In this document: piece by piece, positions 8,341 through 15,761 of the stretch
Layout: each line of letters starts with the position of its first letter
Position numbering within the stretch: position 1 is the stretch's first letter
Assembly (NCBI RefSeq): GCF_030124145.1
Contig: NZ_JASKMS010000016.1
Location: forward strand, 1-64,000
DNA from: Streptomyces sp. 378
GTDB taxonomy: Bacteria > Actinomycetota > Actinomycetes > Streptomycetales > Streptomycetaceae
Reading direction: 5' to 3'
Length of the DNA: 64,000 nucleotides
The notes under the pieces: generated by a model
What the model saw: the letters and a program-made list of their open reading frames with translations, nothing else
Databases searched by the model: none
Told to the model about the DNA's origin: nothing
Made by a program: the position numbers and the translations under genes

Positions 8341-9327
8341 GTGGGGATTGAGAGCGACCAGGTCGTTTACGAGTATCTGAGCCGCGTCGGCGACGTGGCC
8401 CAGCAGCGGCAGTTGTCGTCGGCCACCCGTATGCGCCTGGTCGCGGACCTGCGCAACGAGATCGACAAGCGCCGTGCGAAGGCCACCGTCGACTCGCCCG
8501 CCGCCGTCCGCCGCATCCTGTCCCGGCTGGGCAGCCCCGACGACGTCGTGACCGCGGCAGCGGGCGGCACGGCGGGTGAGCCGCGCAGTGCCGCCCCCGC
8601 CTCCGTCCCCGTGCAGCGCGACGCCGAGCCGGAGGAGCGGACGAAGGGCGTCCTGCGGCGCGTCGTACCGCGCCCCCGCCCGGCGCGGCAGGCCGAGGAG
8701 CCGCACCCCGCGCCCTTCGACGGCCCGGCCCCGCCGCACCTGGCCGCCGGGCACGAGCTCGGGGACAGTGCCGTCCAGCCGGACTGGTGGCGGGTGGACA
8801 GCGGCCCGTTCGGCGTCGGGGACGAGGTGCCGGGGTTCGTGGGCGGTGTGGAGCTGCCGGACCTGCTGAAGCCGCCGGCGCCGCGCAAGGCGGAGCAGGA
8901 CACGGCCGCCGGGGAAGCGGCCCCGGTCGTCGAGGTGGCCGAGGTGACCGAGGAGCGGGGGCGTCGCCGTCTCCCGCGCCTTCCCGCCGGAAACTGGAGC
9001 AACCCGCTCCTGCTGATCGCCGCCGCACTCCTCGTGGCCGGTGCCGTGCTCGGCAACTGGTTCGTCCTCCTGCTCGGCTGGCTCATCGCCTACGCCTCCC
9101 GCCGCCTGAGCCAGGCCGAGACGAAGTGGGCGGTCGTGATCCTGCCGGGCCTCTCCGTGGCGGGGGGCCTGATGTGGCTGTGGGGCCGGATGAACGGCCG
9201 CTGGGGCACCCCGATCGCCGAGGGCCAGATGAACGCCGCGGTGGCGGAGACCTGGCCGTGGGTGGTGCGGGGAGCGGCGGTGGCGTCGGCGCTGTTCCTG
9301 GTGTGGCGCTCCCAGCGCTCGCGCTAG
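8341..9327 (+). CDS. HAAS-domain-like membrane protein
   Basis: A 328-residue protein. Residues 1-75 form a helical module (YEYLSRVGDVAQ ... LRNEIDKR ... ILSRLGSPDDVV) resembling the HAAS/DUF1700 signalling domain found on actinobacterial membrane proteins. A long acidic, proline-rich linker follows, then three or four membrane helices in the last 110 residues. The GTG start is set by GGAGGGG eight bases upstream. The TAG stop overlaps the left arm of the inverted-repeat element that follows. Function is unknown; the family often partners with regulators or transporters. Confidence 0.75.
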   Translation: MGIESDQVVYEYLSRVGDVAQQRQLSSATRMRLVADLRNEIDKRRAKATVDSPAAVRRILSRLGSPDDVVTAAAGGTAGEPRSAAPASVPVQRDAEPEERTKGVLRRVVPRPRPARQAEEPHPAPFDGPAPPHLAAGHELGDSAVQPDWWRVDSGPFGVGDEVPGFVGGVELPDLLKPPAPRKAEQDTAAGEAAPVVEVAEVTEERGRRRLPRLPAGNWSNPLLLIAAALLVAGAVLGNWFVLLLGWLIAYASRRLSQAETKWAVVILPGLSVAGGLMWLWGRMNGRWGTPIAEGQMNAAVAETWPWVVRGAAVASALFLVWRSQRSR

Positions 9328-9427
9328 GCCCCTTCTGATGGATCTCCGCGGCGTCGCGACGCCCGGCACGCACGCTCGCCGCACCGAACGCCGCTCCTTC
9401 TCCCACGGAGATCCATCAGAAGGGGCC
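9327..9427. mobile_element. MITE-like element A: 22-bp perfect inverted repeats
   Basis: A 22-bp arm starting GGCCCCTTCTGATGG (9327-9348) is repeated perfectly in inverse orientation at 9406-9427, enclosing 57 bp. The loop is too long for a simple terminator. Blocks of the loop at 9352-9371 and 9380-9399 recur, 19 of 20 bases each, in the element at 23591-23795, which has different outer arms. I see no target-site duplication. It sits exactly at the stop of the preceding gene and may also serve as a terminator. Confidence 0.75.
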
Positions 9428-9481
9428 CGCCGGTCGCGGGGGGACGTCTGCCGTTCGAACCGCCTGGGCACAATGGCCCCC

Positions 9482-10114
9482 ATGGCCTCGATGACCCCGC
9501 CCGCGCTGACCGTCGGCTTCGACCTCGACATGACCCTGATCGACTCCCGCCCCGGCATCCGCGCCTGCTACCGGGCGCTGTCCGAGCGGACGGGGACGTA
9601 CGTCGACGCCGACCTCGCGGTCACGCGGCTCGGGCCGCCGCTGGCGGAGGAGCTGATCAACTGGTTCCCGGCCGAGGAGGTCGCGGCCGTGGCGGACCTG
9701 TACCGGGAGATGTACCCGACGATCGCCATCACCGCGACCCCGGCGCTGACCGGCGCCCGGGAGGCCATAGCGGCCGTACGGGAGGCCGGGGGACGCGCGA
9801 TCGTCGTCACCGCCAAGTACGAGCCCAACGCCGAACTGCACCTCGCCCACCTCGGCATCGAGCCCGACGCCGTCATCGGCGACCTGTGGGCCGAGCAGAA
9901 GGCGGAGGCCCTGCGTGAGCACGACGCGGGCGTCTACGTCGGCGACCACGTCGGGGACGTGCGCGGCGCCCGGGCGGCCGGGGCCCTCTCGGTCGCGGTG
10001 GCCACCGGTCCCTGCCCTCCGGCGGAACTGCGCGCGGCGGGCGCGGACGTCGTTCTCACCGATCTGACCGAATTCCCGGGGTGGCTTTCGGACTACCGTC
10101 CCGCGCGCGCCTGA
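9482..10114 (+). CDS. HAD-family hydrolase (phosphatase-like)
   Basis: A 210-residue haloacid dehalogenase superfamily protein. Motif I is FDLDMTLID near the N-terminus (DxDxT nucleophile), a VVTAK segment supplies motif II/III, and GDHVGD near residue 155 is the acidic motif IV. An alpha-helical cap lies between motifs I and II, as in phosphoglycolate phosphatase-like members. The ATG at 9482 fits a leaderless start (CACAAT, seven bases, ATG); an in-frame ATG at 9473 is the alternative. The last 22 bp overlap the 3' end of a convergent membrane-protein gene. Substrate unknown. Confidence 0.85.
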   Translation: MASMTPPALTVGFDLDMTLIDSRPGIRACYRALSERTGTYVDADLAVTRLGPPLAEELINWFPAEEVAAVADLYREMYPTIAITATPALTGAREAIAAVREAGGRAIVVTAKYEPNAELHLAHLGIEPDAVIGDLWAEQKAEALREHDAGVYVGDHVGDVRGARAAGALSVAVATGPCPPAELRAAGADVVLTDLTEFPGWLSDYRPARA

Positions 10115-10341
10115 CGCCGGCCCGCCGCCACGGAACGCAGCACTCCCGCACCGGCCATCAGGAATCCGACCGCCATGAGCATGCTCAATCCGAACATGTA
10201 CGTCGGAAAGGGCTCCGTCCCGAGAAACAGCGGGGCGAGGGTGACCAGAGTGGCCAGGGCACCGAGGAAGAAGACGACGGCTCCGGCACGGACCAGGCGG
10301 TCGCCGGGAGCGGCGGAATTCGTTTGGGTTTTGTCACGCAC
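10093..10341 (-). CDS. Small two-helix membrane protein (82 aa)
   Basis: An 82-residue protein with a short polar N-terminus, two hydrophobic segments (AGAVVFFLGALATLVTLAPLF and YMFGLSMLMAVGFLMAGAGV) and a basic C-terminal tail, so both ends probably lie in the cytoplasm. The start is a GTG. Its 3' end overlaps the convergent HAD hydrolase gene by 22 bp, and it is divergent from the cold-shock gene. Family not recognised; conserved-looking composition and codon use support a real gene. Confidence 0.7.
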   Translation of the reverse strand: MRDKTQTNSAAPGDRLVRAGAVVFFLGALATLVTLAPLFLGTEPFPTYMFGLSMLMAVGFLMAGAGVLRSVAAGRRQARAGR

Positions 10342-10506
10342 CCGACCAGGGTAGTTCCCAGCGCGAAGGGAACAACCGGGTGACGTCTTGTCACCGGCTG
10401 CAAGACCATTAGCCTGGGTACCGGCGGGTCCGTACGACCCGCCCGAGTGCTATCAAGAGCCGTTTCCAGAAGCAGTTTTCCGACGAGTACGAGGACGAGG
10501 ACAGAC

Positions 10507-10890
10507 ATGCCCACCGGCAAGGTCAAGTGGTTCAACGGCGAGAAGGGCTTCGGCTTTCTCTCCCGCGACGACGGCGGTGACGTCTTCGTCCATTCCTCGG
10601 TCCTCCCCGCCGGAGTCGAGACGCTCAAGCCGGGTCAGCGCGTGGAGTTCGGTGTCGTCGCCGGGCAGCGCGGCGACCAGGCGCTGTCCCTGACGATCCT
10701 GGACCCGACCCCGTCCGTCGCCGCCGCGACCCGTAAGAAGCCGGACGAGCTGGCCTCCATCGTCCAGGACCTGACGACCCTGCTGGAGAACATCACGCCG
10801 ATGCTGGAGCGTGGCCGCTACCCCGAGAAGACGGCCGGCAAGAAGATCGCCGGTCTGCTGCGCGCGGTCGCCGACCAGCTGGACGTCTGA
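10507..10890 (+). CDS. Cold-shock domain protein, extended form
   Basis: A 127-residue protein. Residues 1-66 are a canonical cold-shock domain with both RNA-binding motifs (KWFNGEKGFGF and DVFVHSS). A 60-residue C-terminal extension (KPDELASIVQDL ... EKTAGKKIAGLLRAVADQLDV) is absent from classical 67-residue Csp proteins but typical of this Streptomyces subgroup. The protein should bind single-stranded nucleic acid. A GAGGA-type ribosome site precedes the ATG. It ends two bases before the convergent mqnD stop. Confidence 0.93.
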   Translation: MPTGKVKWFNGEKGFGFLSRDDGGDVFVHSSVLPAGVETLKPGQRVEFGVVAGQRGDQALSLTILDPTPSVAAATRKKPDELASIVQDLTTLLENITPMLERGRYPEKTAGKKIAGLLRAVADQLDV

Positions 10891-10892
10891 GC

Positions 10893-11741
10893 TCAGGGAA
10901 AACGCAGCGCGTCCGGGCCGAGGGGCGGTACGAGTCCCTCGGCAGCCGCGCGGGTCAGCAGTCCGCGTACGGCCGCGTAGCCGTCCTCGCCGAGGTCGGC
11001 CGTGAACTCGTTGACGTACAGCCCGATGTGCCGGTCGGCCACGGCCGGGTCCATCTCCTGGGCGTGCTCCATGACGTAGGGTCGGGACACCTCGGGATCG
11101 TCCCAGGCGGCGCGCACCGACCTGCGGATGGAGTCGGCCAGCAGCCGCAGCCTCCGCTCGCCCAGCGACCGCTTGGCGATGATCGCGCCCAGCGGGATCG
11201 GCAGCCCGGTGGTGTGCTCCCAGTGCTCGCCCATGTCGGCCAGCTGGTGCAGCCCGTAGTCACGGTAGGTGAAGCGCGCCTCGTGGATCACGAGCCCCGC
11301 GTCGACCTTCCCGTCCCGCACGGCCGGCATGATCTCGTGGAACGGCATGACGACGATCTCGCCGACCCCGTCGGCCAGCGTGTCCGCGGCCCACAGCCGG
11401 AACAGCAGATACGCGGTGGACCTCTCACCGGGCACCGCGACGGTCCGCCCGGTGAGGTCGGCCTCCGCCTCCCGGGTCAGCACCAGCGGCCCGCAGCCCC
11501 GCCCCAGCGCGCCCCCGCAGGGCAGCAGGGCGTAGTCGTCGAGGACGTAGGGCAGCACGGCGTACGACACCTTCAGCACGTCGAACTCGCCACGCTCGGC
11601 CATGCCGTTGGTGAGGTCGATGTCGGCGAAGGTCACGTCGAGGGCGGGGGCGCCGGGGACGCGGTCGTGGGCGAGGGCGTCGAAGACGAACGTGTCGTTC
11701 GGGCAGGGCGAGTACGCGATCTGCAACGGCTCAACGGTCAT
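10893..11741 (-). CDS. mqnD: 1,4-dihydroxy-6-naphthoate synthase (menaquinone, futalosine route)
   Basis: A 282-residue protein matching MqnD: N-terminal IAYSPCPNDTFVFDAL, then a periplasmic-binding-protein-like fold with GERSTAYLLFRLW and VIHEARFTYRDYGL. It converts cyclic de-hypoxanthine futalosine to 1,4-dihydroxy-6-naphthoate in the cytoplasm. Its ATG lies 11 bp inside the 3' end of mqnB, so the two are translationally coupled. Same order as SCO4327-SCO4326 of S. coelicolor. The remaining pathway genes (mqnA, mqnC) are not in the window, as expected. Confidence 0.96.
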   Translation of the reverse strand: MTVEPLQIAYSPCPNDTFVFDALAHDRVPGAPALDVTFADIDLTNGMAERGEFDVLKVSYAVLPYVLDDYALLPCGGALGRGCGPLVLTREAEADLTGRTVAVPGERSTAYLLFRLWAADTLADGVGEIVVMPFHEIMPAVRDGKVDAGLVIHEARFTYRDYGLHQLADMGEHWEHTTGLPIPLGAIIAKRSLGERRLRLLADSIRRSVRAAWDDPEVSRPYVMEHAQEMDPAVADRHIGLYVNEFTADLGEDGYAAVRGLLTRAAAEGLVPPLGPDALRFP

Positions 11742-12426
11742 GCCGGTTCCAACCCTCCAGTACGGGCGTGAGCTTCCCGAATCCCTCGGTCAAGGCCGCC
11801 AGGGCGTCCGGGATGCGCCAGGCGGCGCGGTCCCGCGGCCCCACGGGATTGGAGATCGCCCGGATTTCCAGCACGGGCACCCCGTGTGCGGCGGCCGCCT
11901 CGGCGACGCCGAAGCCCTCCATGGCCTCGGCCAGGGCGGTGGGGTGCCGTTCCCGCAGCGCGGCGGCCCTGGCGGCCGTGCCGGTCACGGTCGACACGGT
12001 GAGCACGGCCCCGGCCCGGGCGCCGGCGGCCTCGGAGACCCGCCGTACGAGATCCGCGGGCGGCCGGTGCCGGACGGTGCCGAACCCGAGCTCGGTGACC
12101 GGCACGAACCCGTCCTCGGTCTCGGCCCCCAGATCCGCGGCGACGATCTCGTCGGCGACCACGAGCGATCCCATGGCCGCCTCGGGCAGGAAGCCGCCCC
12201 CGATCCCGGCGGACACGACGAGGCCGTAGGGCGTGCCCTTGAGGGCGGCGGCGGTCAGGGCGGAAGCGGTGGAGGCGGCGGCGAGCGCGGGCCCGACACC
12301 CACAGCGATCACATCGGTCGTGTGGTGGGCAGTCGTTCCGCCGGGGCGAGGGGGGTGCGGCTTCGGCGACGGCACCCCGAAGGCTTGAGCCACCGCGTCC
12401 CTCTCCAGGGAGACAGCGGTGGCCAC
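11731..12426 (-). CDS. mqnB: Futalosine hydrolase
   Basis: A nucleoside phosphorylase/hydrolase-fold protein of about 231 residues. It shows GVGPALAAAST, VVSAGIGGGF, VVADEIVAADLGAE, TVTGTAARA and EAMEGFGVAEAA followed by EIRAISNPVGPRD, all typical of MqnB. It removes hypoxanthine from futalosine to give dehypoxanthine futalosine. The GTG at 12426 (VATAVSLERDAV) is the first plausible start and lacks a strong ribosome site; 29 bp separate it from the upstream lipoprotein gene, so read-through coupling is likely. It overlaps mqnD by 11 bp. Confidence 0.94.
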   Translation of the reverse strand: MATAVSLERDAVAQAFGVPSPKPHPPRPGGTTAHHTTDVIAVGVGPALAAASTASALTAAALKGTPYGLVVSAGIGGGFLPEAAMGSLVVADEIVAADLGAETEDGFVPVTELGFGTVRHRPPADLVRRVSEAAGARAGAVLTVSTVTGTAARAAALRERHPTALAEAMEGFGVAEAAAAHGVPVLEIRAISNPVGPRDRAAWRIPDALAALTEGFGKLTPVLEGWNRHDR

Positions 12427-12455
12427 GAGAACCCGGCCGAGGCCGGCGGGAGCGA

Positions 12456-12929
12456 TCAGGCGTCCTTCTTCAGCTTGAAGTTCCACAGGCCCGACGGGGC
12501 CTTGTCGCCCTCCTTGATGGACACCAGCGTCGAGTTGCCCTGCGCGCCGTACTGGGCGTTGAAGAACACGCTGCCCGGAATCGTGCGGTAGGTCTTCGTG
12601 CTGGAATCGGTCAGCGGCTGACCGTTCATCAGGATCGTCCAGCCGTTGTCGGCGATCTCGGGGTCGACACCGAAGCGCACGGTCTCGTCGGGGTCGACGG
12701 AGATGCTCTTGATGCCCTTGTCCTTCAGGCACTGGGCGAGATCGGACGACTTCAGGGTGTCGCCCTCGCCGCCACAGGTGGCCTCGGTGGTCACCGAGTC
12801 GCTGCCCACGGTGACCGTGGCCATCGAGGTCGGCTTCTCACAGGCCGACAGGACGAGCAGTCCGGCGGATACGACGCCGGCGGCGGCGACGGCGCGGCGG
12901 CGTCGCACAGCGGATTGCAACGTGTTCAT
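12456..12929 (-). CDS. DUF2771-type lipoprotein
   Basis: A 157-residue exported lipoprotein: basic N-terminus (RRRR), hydrophobic segment and lipobox LSAC with the acylated cysteine at about residue 30. The mature part carries two further cysteines (TCGGEG, QCLKDKG) that could form a disulfide, and an immunoglobulin-like C-terminal part typical of DUF2771. Function unknown. It directly precedes mqnB-mqnD on the same strand and probably shares their transcript. Confidence 0.85.
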   Translation of the reverse strand: MNTLQSAVRRRRAVAAAGVVSAGLLVLSACEKPTSMATVTVGSDSVTTEATCGGEGDTLKSSDLAQCLKDKGIKSISVDPDETVRFGVDPEIADNGWTILMNGQPLTDSSTKTYRTIPGSVFFNAQYGAQGNSTLVSIKEGDKAPSGLWNFKLKKDA

Positions 12930-13004
12930 GGGCGAAGGCTATCGGGCCGACGGGTCGCACCGCCCACGCGGGGTACGGCTCCCTGGGAGAACCATCGGAA
13001 GGCC

Positions 13005-14477
13005 CTACGCGACGCGGGCCCGCCCCGTGCCCCCGCGCCGGGCCGAGTCGATCAGTCCCCGTACGGTCGTCAGCCACCCGGCGCCGACGATCGCGGCGCC
13101 CACCGCCAGCCCGGCCGTGCCGTTGAGCGGCATCGCGATGCCGACCGCCCCGCCCAGCACCCACGACATCTGCAGCAGCGTCTCGGAGCGTGCGAAGGCG
13201 GACGTACGGACGAGTTCGGGCACGTCCCGCTGGATCAGCGCGTCGAGGGAGAGCTTGGCCAGGGCCTGCGCGAACCCGGCGATCGCGGCCAGGCCGGCCA
13301 TCACGACCGCGCTGAAGAACACCGCGGCCGTGATCGCCGCGCCCGCCACGCACGCCACCACCGTCACGATGATGATCTCCGGCGCCCGCGAGCGCAGCCA
13401 GGCCCCCACGGCCGTACCGAGCGCGTTGCCCGCGCCCGCCGACACGCCCACTATCCCCAGGGACACCGCGGCGCTCTGGCCGGAGATCGGGTGCTCGCGC
13501 AGCAGGAACGCCAGGAAGAAGATCAGGAACCCGGTCAGGCAGCGGATGGCGGCGTTGGCGGCCAGGGCATGGGTGACGGCCGGGCCCACCGTGCGCAGCC
13601 CGGGGCGCTTGACCGGCTTCCGGTGCGGCCCGTGCAGGTGCTGCTCGTCCGCCGCCAGCAGGGCCCGGTCCTCGCCCTTGGCCGAGTCGACCTTCGGCGG
13701 CAGTGTGAACGACAGGATCATTCCCGCCACGAAGATCACGAAGGCGCCGTAGAGGGGCCAGCGCGGCCCGATCTGCTGGAGTCCGATGCCGATGGGCGCG
13801 GCGATGCCGGTGGCCAGGAGGCCGCCGAGGGTGACGCGCGAGTTGGCCTTCACCAGGGAGAAGCCGGGGGGCAGCAGCCGGGGCACGACGGCGCTTCTGA
13901 CCACGCCGTACGCCTTCGACGACACGAGGACGCCGAGCGCGGCCGGGTACAGCTCCAGGCCGCCGCCGACGACCGCGCCGGACAGGACGAGCGCGAGCAG
14001 CGCCCGGGCCAGCATCGCGCCGGCCATCGCGGCGCGGCGGCCGTGCGGAAGGCGGTCGAGGAGGGGGCCGACGACGGGCGCGAGGAGGGTGAAGGGCGCC
14101 ATGGTGATGGCGAGGTACAGGGCGACCCGGCCGCGCGCCTCGTCGGTGGGCACCGAGAAGAAGACCGTGGAGGCCAGGGCGACGGTGATCATGACGTCGC
14201 CGGCGCCGTTCACCCCGTGCAGTTCGATCAGCTTGCCGAGGCCGGACTCGCCCGCCCCGTGCGCGTGGGTGGCCTTGCGGATACCGCGGGCGGGACCCGT
14301 CACCGGCAAACGCAGAGCGCGGCCGACCGCGCGCACGGAGCCGCCCAGACGGCCCGGCCCGCTCGGTCGGCTGCTTCCCTTGACCCCTTTCGACCCACCG
14401 GTCCCGGTGGCGCCCGGGGGTGTCTTCGCGGCTGCCACGACGTCATAGTGCCCCGATACGGCCGTGGGTAGTGCCAT
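13005..14477 (-). CDS. MFS transporter
   Basis: A 490-residue major facilitator with about twelve membrane helices after a 90-residue Gly/Ser/Pro-rich cytoplasmic N-terminus. The loop 2-3 region contains GPLLDRLPHGRRAAM, the MFS motif A equivalent. A charged central loop (KVDSAKGEDRALLAADEQHLH) separates the two halves. Substrate unknown. The ATG at 14477 has no ribosome site but lies seven bases after TATACA, so translation is probably leaderless. It is divergent from the DUF3027 gene. Confidence 0.88.
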   Translation of the reverse strand: MALPTAVSGHYDVVAAAKTPPGATGTGGSKGVKGSSRPSGPGRLGGSVRAVGRALRLPVTGPARGIRKATHAHGAGESGLGKLIELHGVNGAGDVMITVALASTVFFSVPTDEARGRVALYLAITMAPFTLLAPVVGPLLDRLPHGRRAAMAGAMLARALLALVLSGAVVGGGLELYPAALGVLVSSKAYGVVRSAVVPRLLPPGFSLVKANSRVTLGGLLATGIAAPIGIGLQQIGPRWPLYGAFVIFVAGMILSFTLPPKVDSAKGEDRALLAADEQHLHGPHRKPVKRPGLRTVGPAVTHALAANAAIRCLTGFLIFFLAFLLREHPISGQSAAVSLGIVGVSAGAGNALGTAVGAWLRSRAPEIIIVTVVACVAGAAITAAVFFSAVVMAGLAAIAGFAQALAKLSLDALIQRDVPELVRTSAFARSETLLQMSWVLGGAVGIAMPLNGTAGLAVGAAIVGAGWLTTVRGLIDSARRGGTGRARVA

Positions 14478-14484
14478 TACCGCT

Positions 14485-14490
14485 TGTATA
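14485..14490 (-). promoter_or_regulatory. Leaderless-type -10 box of the MFS gene
   Basis: On the minus strand TATACA is followed by exactly seven bases and then the ATG at 14477, the geometry of a leaderless Streptomyces transcript. The -35 region is weak. This also decides the start codon, since no Shine-Dalgarno sequence is present. Confidence 0.55.
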
Positions 14491-14710
14491 GGGCCTGTGG
14501 GGTGACCGTCCGGGGCGTCGGTTCGTGATCGGGTGGGGTCACAACAGGACCGTCGGTGTACGCGAAGTGGGGCGGAAGGGTAGCGTGCGTATCTCAGCCA
14601 TCCCGCAAAATGGATGAAGGACGTCGACGCGGTCCCCTGGTCCGCTCCGTCCGCCCCCCGCGCCGGGAGTGGCGCACTCGTGAGACGGCGTATGGAGAGA
14701 AGCGATACCT

Positions 14711-15637
14711 GTGAGCGCAGCGACAACGCGAAGCCGCACCCCCGACCGTCTGTGCGCCGAGGCCGTCGACCTCGCACGCGCCGCAGCCGAGGAGGCGGCG
14801 GCGCCGGGAATCGTCGGGGAACACGTGGGGCTGATCTCCGAGGGGGACCGCGTCGTCACCCACTTCTTCGAATGCCGCGAGCTCGGGTACCGGGGCTGGC
14901 GCTGGGCCGTGACGGTCGCCCGGGCCTCCCGGGCGAAGATCGTCACGGTGGACGAGGCGGCGCTGCTGCCCGGCCCCGACGCGGTGCTCGCGCCCGAGTG
15001 GGTGCCGTGGAGCGAGCGGCTGCGCCCCGGTGACATGGGGCCGGGCGATCTGCTGCCCACCGATGCCGAGGACCTGCGTCTGGAGCCGGGCTACACGGGC
15101 GAGGACGAGCCGGCGCCGAAGTCCCCCGTCTCGCACGAGCTGGCCGACCTGGTGGAAGCGGAGGACGCGGACCTCACCGCGGACTCCCCGGCCGGCTACA
15201 CGATCCCGCCCCGGCGCGGTTCGATCCCGGCGGTCGCCGAGGAACTGGGCATGCGCCGGGCCCGTGTCCTGTCCCGCTACGGCCTGCACACCGCGGCCGA
15301 CCGCTGGGAAGAGGCGTTCGGCCCCAAGACCCCCATGGCCCAGGCGGCCCCCGCGGCCTGCCTCAGCTGCGGCTTCCTCGTCCCCATCGGCGGCTCCCTC
15401 GGCCAGGCCTTCGGTGCCTGCGCCAACGAGTTCTCCCCGGCCGACGGCCGCCTGGTCTCCCTCGCCTACGGCTGCGGCGGTCACTCCGAGGCCGCGGTCA
15501 TGCCCCGGCCGCCCCAGCCCGCAGCCCCGGTCATCGACGAGACCCGGGTCGACCCCTTCCCGCTGCGCCCGTCCTCGGACTCGGGCTCGGTGACACCGAC
15601 CGCGGACGCCGACACGGAGGAGCTGGGTCACTCGTAG
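14711..15637 (+). CDS. DUF3027 domain-containing protein
   Basis: A 308-residue protein of the DUF3027 family found throughout actinobacteria. The N-terminal part contains HFFECRELGYRGWRWAVTVAR and a conserved region ending WVPWSERLRPGD. A later Cys pair (CLSCGF, ACANEFSP) and a CGGHSEA motif suggest a small metal-binding or structural knuckle. Function unknown. The GTG at 14711 follows GGAGAG; an in-frame ATG 18 bases upstream is possible. The C-terminus is low-complexity and acidic. Confidence 0.88.
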   Translation: MSAATTRSRTPDRLCAEAVDLARAAAEEAAAPGIVGEHVGLISEGDRVVTHFFECRELGYRGWRWAVTVARASRAKIVTVDEAALLPGPDAVLAPEWVPWSERLRPGDMGPGDLLPTDAEDLRLEPGYTGEDEPAPKSPVSHELADLVEAEDADLTADSPAGYTIPPRRGSIPAVAEELGMRRARVLSRYGLHTAADRWEEAFGPKTPMAQAAPAACLSCGFLVPIGGSLGQAFGACANEFSPADGRLVSLAYGCGGHSEAAVMPRPPQPAAPVIDETRVDPFPLRPSSDSGSVTPTADADTEELGHS

Positions 15638-15761
15638 CCGCCCGCGGCCCGCCCGGCTCCGGGGCCGCTCCGCCCCCGGCCGTCCGCGCCGGACGGGCGC
15701 ACGGCGGGTGCTCCCCAGGCGGTACCTTCGTCCTCACGTCCACGAGGAGAAGGAACGGAAC

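Noticed and set aside
5690-8380. 896-codon open frame on the plus strand
   Set aside because: It is antisense to the helicase-domain protein gene at 5648-8188, has Arg/Gly/Gln-rich composition and no family features. Long antisense frames are usual at this G/C content.
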